Assembly (NCBI GenBank): GCA_945906915.1
Contig: CAMDSI010000002.1
Location: forward strand, 1-42,954
Origin: Spirosoma fluviale
Lineage (GTDB): Bacteria > Bacteroidota > Bacteroidia > Cytophagales > Spirosomataceae
Length of the DNA: 42,954 nucleotides
Direction of reading: 5' to 3'
In this document: positions 20,248-30,145 of the stretch, in pieces
How the letters are laid out: every line of letters starts with the position of its first letter
Position numbering within the stretch: position 1 is the stretch's first letter
Translations under genes and position numbers: made by a program
The notes under the pieces: generated by a model
The model's database searches: none
What the model saw: only the letters and a program-made list of their open reading frames with translations
What the model was told of the DNA's origin: nothing

Positions 20248-20643
20248 ATGAAAGTAGTTTTTGTTGCGCAAAAGCATAAATTCATTCTTTTTGCTTTTCC
20301 ATTTATTTCCTTTCGATTTTCGGTTTTTAATACTGAATCCTCTCATTATGAGTTAATGATACCGCAGGAAAAATTAATGGAAAATTGGATCTGGAATATT
20401 CAATGGTCTCCTTTTCGCATAAAGCAAGTTAGGTTAATAGAAAATGTAGTTCCTAGACCTGAATTTGTCATTCAATTTCAACAAAAATTGCCATTAAAGC
20501 CTACAGGTTTAGTTAATTTAGCCTTAAACAATCTAGCCGTTAAAGGTATTGATATTAATAAACGACCTAAAAAGTTAACTGTTAATAGCTGTGAACTTAA
20601 AAACACAAACCCTTTTGATTTATCACAACTTAATCCCCAATAA
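20248..20643 (+). CDS. Hypothetical protein
   Basis: ORF reaches an ATG at 20248 preceding the DUF4407 operon by 11 nt; no recognised domain. Confidence 0.45.
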   Translation: MKVVFVAQKHKFILFAFPFISFRFSVFNTESSHYELMIPQEKLMENWIWNIQWSPFRIKQVRLIENVVPRPEFVIQFQQKLPLKPTGLVNLALNNLAVKGIDINKRPKKLTVNSCELKNTNPFDLSQLNPQ

Positions 20644-20654
20644 TTTCATTAGAT

Positions 20655-21893
20655 ATGGTAACTGAACAAAAAACCGATTCAAGTACAATTCAAGAAACTT
20701 CAGGAAGTCGTCGATTTCTAAGATTCATGTGGAATTGCGCAGGTGCAGATGTTGAATTATTAGATAAACACTGCCCCCCCTCTGATCACTCAAAGTATGC
20801 GGGTCTAGGAGGAATAGTATTAGCTACTGGTATTTTAGCTGCGTTTTCTGCGGGATATGCCTTTTATACTATCTTCTCGCCTAAAGGTGACGCAATTGAT
20901 GGTACTTTATTTATTGGAACCATAATTGGATCCATTGTTGGGGGTATTGTTTGGGGACTAATGATTTTTAATTTGGACCGTTTTATAATCTCATCTACAG
21001 GAAAAGGGGATGGTAAAGATAGTATTTCATTAAAGGAATTAGTTAATGCAATTCCTCGAATTATTATGGCTGTAATAATTGGTGTTACAATGTCTGCTCC
21101 TTTAGAAATTCGTATTATGCAATCAGAGATTGACGCCGAATTACAAAGTAAACAGAATGCTTATTTAGAAAAGTTAAATGCTGAATCTGATACCATAATT
21201 AATAAGAAAGCAACCTCTTGGAAGGTTCAACTTGATAAGGTAGAGAGAGAGATTAAAACAAAGCAAGATTATTTTGAGCTTCGTCGACTTGAGTTAAAAG
21301 ATCAAATGAAAGCTTTAGATGATGAGGCTGCAGGTAAGACTGCGAATGGTTCTGTAGGTATGGGGCCGGCCTATAGAAGTAAAAAAGGGAATTTGGATAA
21401 ATTAGAATCGGAACGAATTAAGGCGGAGGAAGCTGCTGCACCTGAAATTAAGCGTCTGCAAAAAAATGCCGACACCTACCGTGAAAAAGTTCAAAACATT
21501 GAATCGGAAAGAGAGGAATTGAAGAAGGATAATGTAAAGCGGAAAAATCAATTAGATGGTTTATTGGAGCGCATTCATATCTCACACGAGATTGGAGGTT
21601 TAGTTCCTTGGGTTATTATGGCACTTCTATTGATGATTGAAACAGGGCCTATCTTCTTCAAATTAATGATGATAAAAGGACCATATGATTATTTAGAGGA
21701 GAACAAGAAGAAGTTGATTTTGGCCAAATCGGGGATCATCGAATTGCCTCCACATGTGGAAGGGGATAAGGCAGTAGTTGAATATAAGTACTTGCAGGTA
21801 GATGCGATGTCAGATGTGGCAAAAGGAGCAAATGAAAGCTGGACAAATCAAGTTAATTCGGAGATTAAGGATAATCCTGCGAAATTTTTATAA
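20655..21893 (+). CDS. DUF4407 domain membrane protein with coiled coil
   Basis: 'RRFLRFMWNCAGADVELLDKHCPPSDHSKYAGLGGIVLATGILAAFSAGYAFYTIF' plus long coiled coil between TM pairs matches DUF4407 architecture. Confidence 0.9.
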   Translation: MVTEQKTDSSTIQETSGSRRFLRFMWNCAGADVELLDKHCPPSDHSKYAGLGGIVLATGILAAFSAGYAFYTIFSPKGDAIDGTLFIGTIIGSIVGGIVWGLMIFNLDRFIISSTGKGDGKDSISLKELVNAIPRIIMAVIIGVTMSAPLEIRIMQSEIDAELQSKQNAYLEKLNAESDTIINKKATSWKVQLDKVEREIKTKQDYFELRRLELKDQMKALDDEAAGKTANGSVGMGPAYRSKKGNLDKLESERIKAEEAAAPEIKRLQKNADTYREKVQNIESEREELKKDNVKRKNQLDGLLERIHISHEIGGLVPWVIMALLLMIETGPIFFKLMMIKGPYDYLEENKKKLILAKSGIIELPPHVEGDKAVVEYKYLQVDAMSDVAKGANESWTNQVNSEIKDNPAKFL

Positions 21894-21898
21894 TCAAA

Positions 21899-23059
21899 TT
21901 GAAACTACTTAGGTATTTAGTGATTGATTCATTGACATTTGGCGGAAAAATTCTGCCAAGTGTCAATGATTTATCCATTGTGGAGAAAATCTTGCTTTGG
22001 TTGAAAATTCAGTTTGCAGTCTTTGCATTGGGGGCTGTAATTTTGTTTTATTTTATTTCTTTTAGTTGGATTGCAGGCATCATTACTGGGGCCCTATTTA
22101 CATTTGTTTATATTTCTATTACGCTCATATTACTTTCTGGATTTAGAAAATCAAGTTATTTAAAGAAAGATAAAAAGGTGCTCGCTAATACTCAGATAGT
22201 TATTGGAAAAACCAAATTAGAGGTAGAAGATGTGAGTTATGAATCTGTTCCCGAGAATTCGAACTTGATTCCAAGTATTATTCTTCGTGTAATTTATATT
22301 GTTGTATTTGCTTTTACAATTTTTTGTGGATTGACCTTAGGGCTAAGCATGTTATTCTATCCTGACCTAGAAGAAACACATGGAAAAGAAATTGTACAAC
22401 ATTATGAGAAGTCATACCCAGCCTTATATGGTAATCAAATTAATTCGCTGAGAAATAAACTAACTAAACTAGAATCAGAGCGTCAAGCTATAGTTCAAAA
22501 ACAGCTTGACGTTACAACCGAAATTCAGCAAGCCCAAGATGAATTCCACAAGAGTTTTTTACAGGTGGACTTGACTATTTTAGATAAACAGTTATTGGAT
22601 TGGGATTTATTGCATCATCAAGAACAACTTAACTTGCCCGTTAAAATAAAATCGCTAGATGATGAGTACAATGATGGGTTAGAAAAACTTCAACTGTCCA
22701 TCCAATTTAGCAAATACGGAATTTACCGTATTCAACATTTCTTAAAAAAATTGCTTTTCTTGGCCATATTTTTAGTTGGAGGCCTCATATTTTTGTTTAT
22801 TTACCCCTTCTACATTCGTTATAAAATGGTATTAGCTGAATCAGATTTGGATATTAAATTGGAGAATAGAACAATTGATTTAATTAAACAAGAATATGTT
22901 AATTCTAATAAAGAAATCAAGAGGTTGATGGATGAATATGGTTATCAGGATTACCCAGGAGATAGTACAGATCCATTTATGCCTTCCTCCATTTTGAAAT
23001 CGGAAAAAATTGCATTGAAAAATCAGTTGGATACCTTTTTAAAAAATGAATTAGCATGA
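21899..23059 (+). CDS. TM/coiled-coil protein with DUF4407-like topology (TTG start)
   Basis: Two N-terminal TMs, a third TM 'IILRVIYIVVFAFTIFCGLTLGLSMLF', coiled coil 'INSLRNKLTKLESERQAIVQKQLDVTTEIQQAQ', then TM 'LLFLAIFLVGGLIFLFIYPF'. Starts 5 nt after the DUF4407 stop. Confidence 0.7.
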   Translation: MKLLRYLVIDSLTFGGKILPSVNDLSIVEKILLWLKIQFAVFALGAVILFYFISFSWIAGIITGALFTFVYISITLILLSGFRKSSYLKKDKKVLANTQIVIGKTKLEVEDVSYESVPENSNLIPSIILRVIYIVVFAFTIFCGLTLGLSMLFYPDLEETHGKEIVQHYEKSYPALYGNQINSLRNKLTKLESERQAIVQKQLDVTTEIQQAQDEFHKSFLQVDLTILDKQLLDWDLLHHQEQLNLPVKIKSLDDEYNDGLEKLQLSIQFSKYGIYRIQHFLKKLLFLAIFLVGGLIFLFIYPFYIRYKMVLAESDLDIKLENRTIDLIKQEYVNSNKEIKRLMDEYGYQDYPGDSTDPFMPSSILKSEKIALKNQLDTFLKNELA

Positions 23060-24270
23060 GTATACATTTAACTCCTGAAAATTACGACAAAAAGGTAGAT
23101 GATTCATTTTTTGCCTATGGCAATGTCAAAGCTCTTTTTAGAGGGCCTGAACATCTAGAAAATGAAGTAGTTACTACGATTTCAAATAGGACTAACTCAA
23201 AATCTATTAGGGTATTTGATATAATTTTATACAAAGACATTAACATATCAGAGGCTAATGTTATACCTAATGATCAATGGGAGTCTACAATTGCGGAAGT
23301 AAAAAAAGGAAGTTTCTTTCATTCTACTTTGGAAGATAAACTAGCGGTAAATTTTAGCAAGCCTTATTTTTCTAATGTTGATTTTCTCAGAACTACTGTT
23401 TACAGACCTGAGTGTTTTATAAAAAATCCAAAGATCAATTATTCTCTACAGAAAGAAGGATTTACGTTTGGGGAGATTGAAGGGGAGTTGTATTTTAAAG
23501 TAGGAGATCCTAAGCCTGTGGCTCCAATTAAAAAAGCCGCTCCTATACAACCTGTTGAAGTAACAAAGACGGAAACAATTCCTGTTCCTACAGCGCCCAT
23601 ACAGCCTGGTATTGGATGTTGGGGTTTAATCATGAGTTTATTTGGTTTTTCTTGGGCCTTACCATTATTACCAGGTAAATACTCTAAGAATGACATACCC
23701 GCCCTTCAAAAAGCTGGTTGTTTATGGCCGATTCTGCGAATTTTAGGATTATTGTTTTTACTGATGTTTTTGCTGAAAGGGTGTATGAATTATTCTTCAA
23801 CTGTTTGGAAAAATTCAAATAAAGATGCAATTAAAAATGATGTCAAACTTGATATACCCACAGGACAAGAAAAATTAGACCAAAGTAGTCAATTAGCTAA
23901 ACTACTCCCATCTGAAGCGGCTAAAATGAAGAAAAATAAATTGTCAGATACCACTTTTGTGGTACCTCCTGGCAATTATAAATTAGTTTTTTTTGATTCC
24001 AATAGACAGGATAGCGATAAAATACGTCTAAGTTTAAATGGACGGGAGTTAGCCCATTCTTTAGAGATATTTAACGAGAAGCAAGAAGTAGTTTTAAAAA
24101 ATATGCGATTTGGAAAAAACATTATTGATTTTGAGGCTTTAAGTAATGGTAAATATGGTATTTGTACGGCTGAGGTTTACCTAGTCAATATGGATGATGG
24201 AGCGACTCAAATGTATAAGTTTTATAATATAGAGGGGTTTAAGAAACGTATTTTCATTGAGCAACATTAA
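23056..24270 (+). CDS. Hypothetical membrane protein: soluble N-terminal domain, two TMs, beta-rich extracytoplasmic C-terminal domain
   Basis: ATGA overlap with the upstream gene; hydrophobic segments 'CWGLIMSLFGFSWALPLLPG' and 'LWPILRILGLLFLLMFLL'; C-term 'TTFVVPPGNYKLVFFDSN...'. Confidence 0.7.
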   Translation: MSIHLTPENYDKKVDDSFFAYGNVKALFRGPEHLENEVVTTISNRTNSKSIRVFDIILYKDINISEANVIPNDQWESTIAEVKKGSFFHSTLEDKLAVNFSKPYFSNVDFLRTTVYRPECFIKNPKINYSLQKEGFTFGEIEGELYFKVGDPKPVAPIKKAAPIQPVEVTKTETIPVPTAPIQPGIGCWGLIMSLFGFSWALPLLPGKYSKNDIPALQKAGCLWPILRILGLLFLLMFLLKGCMNYSSTVWKNSNKDAIKNDVKLDIPTGQEKLDQSSQLAKLLPSEAAKMKKNKLSDTTFVVPPGNYKLVFFDSNRQDSDKIRLSLNGRELAHSLEIFNEKQEVVLKNMRFGKNIIDFEALSNGKYGICTAEVYLVNMDDGATQMYKFYNIEGFKKRIFIEQH

Positions 24271-26009
24271 TGGCTATTAAAACTAAAGATGTTTGGATTA
24301 AAGGGGATTTAAAGGCGCTTTCGACCTTTGATGAAACTTTTTTATCCACTGGCTCAAGGCAAGTGAATGACGTATCATTAACTAATATCGAGATTACCAA
24401 TGCGGTAATTTTAGACGATTTTGATGCTAAGTTAGAACGGAAGGATCCTTTCATTGAATACAATACGAGTATATCTGATGTAAAAATTCGCTTTAAAGGG
24501 GCTAGTCATGATGAAGTTGCATTCTCAGAAGATTTGGATGGAATGTTATTGAATGACGTGAAATTTTTTCAAAAAATTCATTTAAATGACGTAGATAATC
24601 ACCTTATAAAAAGTACTGTATTTTTTCATCGTCGGATACAATTTACAGTGCCTGATCCTCCCAATTTGAAAATAGCTACGACAAGGGTAGTTTTAAATAA
24701 TCAATTTGGAGGAACTCCTATTATTAGGGAGGAGGTAATCACTCCCATTATTAAGGAGGTGACTATGAAGCCAGTAAATTCGAGGCTAAAATCGTTCTTT
24801 GCTGCTGAGAAAAAGAATTTTCTTTCCTCTATTTTAATCATAGCTCTTCTGCTTTTTTTGTTTTACAATACAGCTTTATTCCCTTTGGTTTTTATTGCTG
24901 GCATTGCCTATCTAGTCTGGTCTTTTAAAAAGTTATCCGTTGGCTATTCTAATCTGACTCCTAATCATGCGGATGATTCAGTTTCCTCTGTGGATATATA
25001 TAAAGCTCGCAGTTCAGTAAAAGATCGATCTTGGAGCCCATTTAGTAAGTTCATTCTTGTTATTTTAGTTCTTCTAATTCTATATGCATTAGGGGCTAAA
25101 AATTACGGTTTACTTAAGTTCCTAGGAATTGTCGCCTTTATCTGGATCCTGCTTAATTATTTCACCTCCGGTTTTGGCTTATTAAAAAAGGTGTTCAGTT
25201 TAATTGGTGGGCTAATTTTAGGTCTTCTAGGTATTATGGCTTTGTGGTTTTTATTAGGGGGAAATAATTCTTCCGTTGTTGACGATAGCCAAAAAGAGGA
25301 TTTTATTAAAAATAATAAGATTCTAAAAACAGGGGATTCTCTTTTACACTTTAGGAATTGGAAAGATTATAATGTAAATCAACTTGCTGGTAATTACTTT
25401 ACGTATTATCCTGAATTTGATAAATCTGTCAAGTTTAGAAATGACTACGATTCCGATGATTTTTCAGCGGTTTATCAAAGTTTAGTTGAAAAGGATTTAA
25501 AAACAGTGGAGGTTTATTCTAAACTTTTTGATAGTTTAAATACAGCAAATAAATGGAATAGACAGCAATTAGCAGAGGCTATCGTTACCTCTATACAAAC
25601 AATTCCTTATGTATTAGTACATGATCAATCTTGTCAGCAAGCTATTCAAGAAAGTGGAAGTTCATTCTTAATTCAATACCATAAGGACGGTAAAGAATGC
25701 TTACCTAATATTAAATATGGTGTACAAGGAGGTTATGAATTTATTCATAATCTGAAAGGGGATTGCGACACTAGGTCACTTCTTTGCTTTGAATTATTAA
25801 ACAGGTTTAAATTTCCTGTTGCGATGCTAATAAGTGAGGAATATGGGCATTGCATCCTAGGAATTGACCTACCGTTAAAAGGAAAATCAGTAGGGAATTA
25901 TCAACATAATTATTTAGTTTGGGAGACTACTGCTCCTGGCTTTAAACCGGGGGAATTGTCCCCTGAAATTTCAGATATGGATAAGTGGCATATTGCCATC
26001 ACAAATTAA
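24270..26009 (+). CDS. Multi-TM protein with C-terminal transglutaminase-like cysteine protease domain
   Basis: TAATG overlap; about 6 TM segments; C-term 'LKGDCDTRSLLCFELLNRFKFPVAMLISEEYGHCILGIDLP...NYLVWETTAPGFKPG' with Cys/His of the transglutaminase-like fold. Confidence 0.72.
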   Translation: MAIKTKDVWIKGDLKALSTFDETFLSTGSRQVNDVSLTNIEITNAVILDDFDAKLERKDPFIEYNTSISDVKIRFKGASHDEVAFSEDLDGMLLNDVKFFQKIHLNDVDNHLIKSTVFFHRRIQFTVPDPPNLKIATTRVVLNNQFGGTPIIREEVITPIIKEVTMKPVNSRLKSFFAAEKKNFLSSILIIALLLFLFYNTALFPLVFIAGIAYLVWSFKKLSVGYSNLTPNHADDSVSSVDIYKARSSVKDRSWSPFSKFILVILVLLILYALGAKNYGLLKFLGIVAFIWILLNYFTSGFGLLKKVFSLIGGLILGLLGIMALWFLLGGNNSSVVDDSQKEDFIKNNKILKTGDSLLHFRNWKDYNVNQLAGNYFTYYPEFDKSVKFRNDYDSDDFSAVYQSLVEKDLKTVEVYSKLFDSLNTANKWNRQQLAEAIVTSIQTIPYVLVHDQSCQQAIQESGSSFLIQYHKDGKECLPNIKYGVQGGYEFIHNLKGDCDTRSLLCFELLNRFKFPVAMLISEEYGHCILGIDLPLKGKSVGNYQHNYLVWETTAPGFKPGELSPEISDMDKWHIAITN

Positions 26010-26019
26010 ATATATAACT

Positions 26020-26541
26020 ATGAACAGCATCGCACTTTATTTAGGAGTATTAGAAGTAGTTTTAGGCTTAGTCTATGGAATTTTACTTAGCTTCTTCGTC
26101 TTTTGGCTAATGAAGAAACTCTTTTTAGACAAAATGGAGATACGGTATGATAATTTGGCCTTTGGTGTATTGATGGCTTTTGTGCTATTTTCTGTAGGTA
26201 AAATGGTCAGCTCAGCTCTGCAACCTGCTGTTGATTTCACGAATCGTTTGATGAATATGGGTCTTCAAATCGAAGAAGTATTAGGTCGTGCAAGTTATAC
26301 TATTACTGGATTTTTTGTTGTAAGCACTCTGGTGGCGGGAATTATCGTAGCCATCTCATTTGTCTTATTTAACTGGTTAACTCAAGGTCTTAATGAGTTT
26401 GAAGAGATCAAAAATAAGAATGTAGCAGTAGCCTTAATTTCAGGTACGATCATTCTAGTCATTACACAGTTTGTAGCTGGAGGAATGGAAATGATTTTTG
26501 AGGCTTTTATCCCTTATCCACAAACGCCTAGATTATTCTAG
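26020..26541 (+). CDS. DUF350-like (YjfL-type) membrane protein
   Basis: Four TMs in two similar halves: 'LVYGILLSFFVFWLMKKLF...NLAFGVLMAFVLFSVGKMV' and 'ITGFFVVSTLVAGIIVAISFVLFNWL...NVAVALISGTIILVITQFVAGGM'. Confidence 0.65.
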   Translation: MNSIALYLGVLEVVLGLVYGILLSFFVFWLMKKLFLDKMEIRYDNLAFGVLMAFVLFSVGKMVSSALQPAVDFTNRLMNMGLQIEEVLGRASYTITGFFVVSTLVAGIIVAISFVLFNWLTQGLNEFEEIKNKNVAVALISGTIILVITQFVAGGMEMIFEAFIPYPQTPRLF

Positions 26542-26548
26542 TTTTTTT

Positions 26549-28447
26549 ATGTTACAGAAATTTAAATATCGATTTGATTTATTGATAAGCCAAAATCCAA
26601 AGGGACTATTGGTGTTATTAACAATTGGTGCATTATCCTTACTGGCCATAGTATCTGGTTTGATAACTTTTTTTGATTCTAGCTCCACGAGTTTTTGGAC
26701 TAATTATGAAGATGTAATTAATATTACCTTATCGCCGTCTATTAAAGTAAATTCTAGTATTTTACTAACCTTTCTTTATGTTTTCGTAGCTGCTTTAGGT
26801 CTATTATTTATTAGTGTTTTAATCGGTATTCTAACTAGTATCATTGAATCAAGAATTATTGAATTAAGGCGAGGGCGGTCTCAGGTTTTAGAGTCAAATC
26901 ATTCGGTTTTTTTAGGGTGGTCTAATAAATTATTCACTGCCATCAAGGAGCTTTCGGAAGCGAATAAGAGTCTTAAAAAGGCAAGCATTGTGGTGCTTAC
27001 AATTCGTGATAAGGTTTTTATGGAGGAATATTTACTTCGTGAAATTCCGGCAAATTCCACTACTAAAGTGATTTGTAGAACGGGTGATCCAAGTGATTCT
27101 AAAGACCTCGAAATAATAAGTCCTAATTCTGCAAGATCTATTGTGCTTTTAGCAACGGACGACGAATTCAGTGATTCGATGGTACTAAAACGCGCTCTAG
27201 CCTTACAAAAAAATGATTTAGTGACATGCCCAGTCATAGCAGAAGTAAACTCTGCAGAAAATGCTGAAGCATTAAAATTATTGCCAAAATTAACAGTTAT
27301 TCAACCTCGTAATTTTATTATGCGACTTTTAGCACAGTCTCTGAAAGAGCCTGGACTTAGTAAAGTTTATTCAGAGTTGCTAACTTTTGAAGGAAAGGAA
27401 ATTTATTTTTGGCCGCAGATTAAACAGCTAAATTTGTTTGAAGATCATATTGTAGGGCGAACTTTTAAAGAGGTTGTTTATGAGTTTGAGAATTCGAGTT
27501 TGATCGGAATCGTGCATGATTATCAATCCTTAGGAGGAAATGCACAAACGAATGCAGTTAAGATATTACCTAATCTAGATTATGTCATTCAATCAAGTGA
27601 TCGATTGATTTTGATCTCTGAGGATGATTCAACCATAGGAGGATCAGTGGGTAAGTCGGTGTTTAAAAATTTAGCATTTAACAATTTAGCTAATCAAGCC
27701 TACACTTATAAACCTAAACACATTACTATTGTAGGATGGCATAATTGGGGTGATATATTATTGTCAGAATTACAGATGCAATTACCCGGTGGAAGTCATA
27801 TTGATTTATATTACAATTCAGAATTATCAGATGGCCCTGATTTATCTTTAATTGAAGTTTTAACTAATTTGAAGGTTTCTATTCAAGTTCAAAATAGTTT
27901 AAAGAAAGAAACATTTGAAGCTATTCAGTGGGAAAAGACGGATAGTGTTTTGTTATTAGGCTATCGTGATAAATTGAATTTGCAACAAGCGGATTCGTAT
28001 ACTTTATTAACTTTTACGCACATTAAGTTTATACGTGATTCTCAAAAACGGGATATTAATATCTGCTGTGAGATATTAGATCCTAAAAATGGGGAGCTTA
28101 TTGAAGGAACACGCGATGATGAGTTTGTAGCTAGTGATGAATTAGTTGCAAAATATTTGATCCAATTATCTGAAAATAAGTATTTGAAATCCGTTTATAC
28201 AGATCTGCTTGACGAGTCTGGTTCCGAATTATTTCTGAGACCGGCATTTACTTATGTTTCAAATCACGATAAGGTTTCATTCGCGGATTTAGTTAATACT
28301 GGATTAGAACGCAATGAAATTGTGATAGGAATACAATTAAAAACGGCAGCCAATAATCACAAGATTAATTCAATTCTATCACCTGCTAAAATGTCTAGCT
28401 ACCAGTTAAATGAACAAGATAGAATTATCGTGATAGCTAATAGTTAG
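26549..28447 (+). CDS. CASTOR/POLLUX-like ion channel with TrkA-N-like regulatory domains
   Basis: TM, pore-like region, second TM 'ALGLLFISVLIGILTSIIESRIIELRRGRSQVLESNHSVFLGWSNKLFTAIKELSEANKS' (CASTOR/POLLUX signature) followed by two Rossmann-like RCK units ('HITIVGWHNWGDILLSELQ'). Confidence 0.82.
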   Translation: MLQKFKYRFDLLISQNPKGLLVLLTIGALSLLAIVSGLITFFDSSSTSFWTNYEDVINITLSPSIKVNSSILLTFLYVFVAALGLLFISVLIGILTSIIESRIIELRRGRSQVLESNHSVFLGWSNKLFTAIKELSEANKSLKKASIVVLTIRDKVFMEEYLLREIPANSTTKVICRTGDPSDSKDLEIISPNSARSIVLLATDDEFSDSMVLKRALALQKNDLVTCPVIAEVNSAENAEALKLLPKLTVIQPRNFIMRLLAQSLKEPGLSKVYSELLTFEGKEIYFWPQIKQLNLFEDHIVGRTFKEVVYEFENSSLIGIVHDYQSLGGNAQTNAVKILPNLDYVIQSSDRLILISEDDSTIGGSVGKSVFKNLAFNNLANQAYTYKPKHITIVGWHNWGDILLSELQMQLPGGSHIDLYYNSELSDGPDLSLIEVLTNLKVSIQVQNSLKKETFEAIQWEKTDSVLLLGYRDKLNLQQADSYTLLTFTHIKFIRDSQKRDINICCEILDPKNGELIEGTRDDEFVASDELVAKYLIQLSENKYLKSVYTDLLDESGSELFLRPAFTYVSNHDKVSFADLVNTGLERNEIVIGIQLKTAANNHKINSILSPAKMSSYQLNEQDRIIVIANS

Positions 28448-29210
28448 TATTCATAAAATCCACATGATTATTGAATATAGCCAATGAGATTTCTGTTCCA
28501 CTCTCTCCATTTGCTTTATAATCAAATGGGTCATCTAGATCTTTAATTAATATGATCATGTAGATGATTAAAAAGGTGACTAGAACGGTAAAGAATAAGG
28601 CAGCAAAAAAAGGTTCTATTTTTATAAAAATTAGACCCGCTGAAATTACAAAGGCCATTGACTCAACAATTGCATACGCAGAACTAATAAAATTGGTATC
28701 TCTGATTGCCTCAATACGCAATAAGTTCTTTCTGATTGTACTCATTTCATTTTTAATTCTAATTAGAAAGTTAGCTTGTACTTTTTCTTTGTCTAGTTGA
28801 ATGATGATGGAGTTTAGTTCGTTAATTTGATATAACAAATCAGATGTTGTGATATCTTTATAAAGCCAAGATTTGATATTATTGACAAGGTTTTTTTGAA
28901 ATGAAATAAATTGCTGATAAGTAGCATCAGAATATTGATGCTTTAATGTTAAGCTATCGTCCAAAATATTTTTTAAGGAGGAGGTAATTTCCCCAGGGAT
29001 TTTTTCACTCTCTTTATAATCAGATAATACACCTGAAATTAAAAATCCAATGAGGAAAATAGTGGCACCCACTAAACTTGTAAATAGGGCATTTAATTCC
29101 ATCATTTCTAGATCATAATGATGAAATAAAGCTTTAATGAGTAAGATGCTTGCTATTATTGGAAGTACTTGTAGAAGGATCTTCCATTTGATGTAAAGTT
29201 GTTTTTTCAT
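28437..29210 (-). CDS. Bestrophin/DUF4239-like four-TM membrane protein
   Basis: Two N-terminal TMs, long helical middle, two C-terminal TMs followed by 'LIKDLDDPFDY' similar to the DUF4239/bestrophin-like 'DLDxPF' motif. Confidence 0.55.
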   Translation of the reverse strand: MKKQLYIKWKILLQVLPIIASILLIKALFHHYDLEMMELNALFTSLVGATIFLIGFLISGVLSDYKESEKIPGEITSSLKNILDDSLTLKHQYSDATYQQFISFQKNLVNNIKSWLYKDITTSDLLYQINELNSIIIQLDKEKVQANFLIRIKNEMSTIRKNLLRIEAIRDTNFISSAYAIVESMAFVISAGLIFIKIEPFFAALFFTVLVTFLIIYMIILIKDLDDPFDYKANGESGTEISLAIFNNHVDFMNTNY

Positions 29211-29318
29211 ATTACAAGTTGTGTAATATAAATTTAATGCTTCTTTTTCTTTATTAATAATATGGTAACATTAATTTAATAGACGGTCTTTTTGATTTGT
29301 TTTTAATCTAGCTTAACT

Positions 29319-30107
29319 ATGAAATTTTTTTTGTTTTTCTTACTCTTTTTTCCCTTTTGTTTGTTCTCGCAGGTCTTGGTCATTGATAGAGAATTATCAA
29401 CTGATTCATTGAAAAAGAATTACATTCTTTCTGGTACTTTTAGTTATAATTCTGATAAACAAAAAAACAATGTAACAGAGTTTAATTCGAATTTTGAATA
29501 TGACCGCATTTTTTCTAATAATTATGCCTTTATCAGTTCTTTTAGAAATGATTTAACTAGTAATGGGGGAAATTTAATTCAAAATGAGGGAGTTATTCAA
29601 TTGAGATATCGGGATAACGATACCCGAAAATTTAGCCCTGAATTATTTTTGCAATACCAATGGAACGGAGCCTGGGGGATGGAAAATCGTTTTTTACAAG
29701 GGGTTAATTTACGAGAGCGTTGGGTAGAGAAAAATGGATTTGACTTTATAACTGCAACGGGAATTTTTAGGGAGGTAGAAATTTGGAATTGGAATGGAGT
29801 GAATGAAAATTTAATTCCTGCTGATGCGGGAGTAATTGAAAAGGACCTTCTTCGGTTTAATACATATATTAAATCAGGTTTTCAAATCGCAAAGAATGTA
29901 GATTTTTCGGCCATTACATTCTTGCAATTCCCTTTAAATGAAGATTTCATGAAACCTAGGTGGTTTTGGGACTGCAATTTGAATTTTAATATGTCTAAAT
30001 ATGTCAATTTTCAAATTCATTACGATCATATGTATGATTCTAATAGGGTTGTACCTATTTCAAATTATTATTATAGCATTTCGACGGGAATACAGATTGT
30101 GTTGTAG
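29319..30107 (+). CDS. DUF481-like outer-membrane beta-barrel protein
   Basis: Signal peptide; repeated amphipathic strands 'YILSGTFSYNSDKQKNNVTEFNSNFEYDRIFSNNYAFISSFRNDLTSNGG...FLQYQWNGAWGMENRFLQGVNLRERWV'. Confidence 0.65.
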   Translation: MKFFLFFLLFFPFCLFSQVLVIDRELSTDSLKKNYILSGTFSYNSDKQKNNVTEFNSNFEYDRIFSNNYAFISSFRNDLTSNGGNLIQNEGVIQLRYRDNDTRKFSPELFLQYQWNGAWGMENRFLQGVNLRERWVEKNGFDFITATGIFREVEIWNWNGVNENLIPADAGVIEKDLLRFNTYIKSGFQIAKNVDFSAITFLQFPLNEDFMKPRWFWDCNLNFNMSKYVNFQIHYDHMYDSNRVVPISNYYYSISTGIQIVL

Positions 30108-30145
30108 GGGTATTGGGATTTTAAAATAAAAATTAAGTTTTAGAT

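Noticed and set aside
28564-28800. + strand 78-aa hydrophobic ORF
   Set aside because: Antisense to the 28437-29210 membrane protein; hydrophobicity arises from the complementary AT-rich codons.
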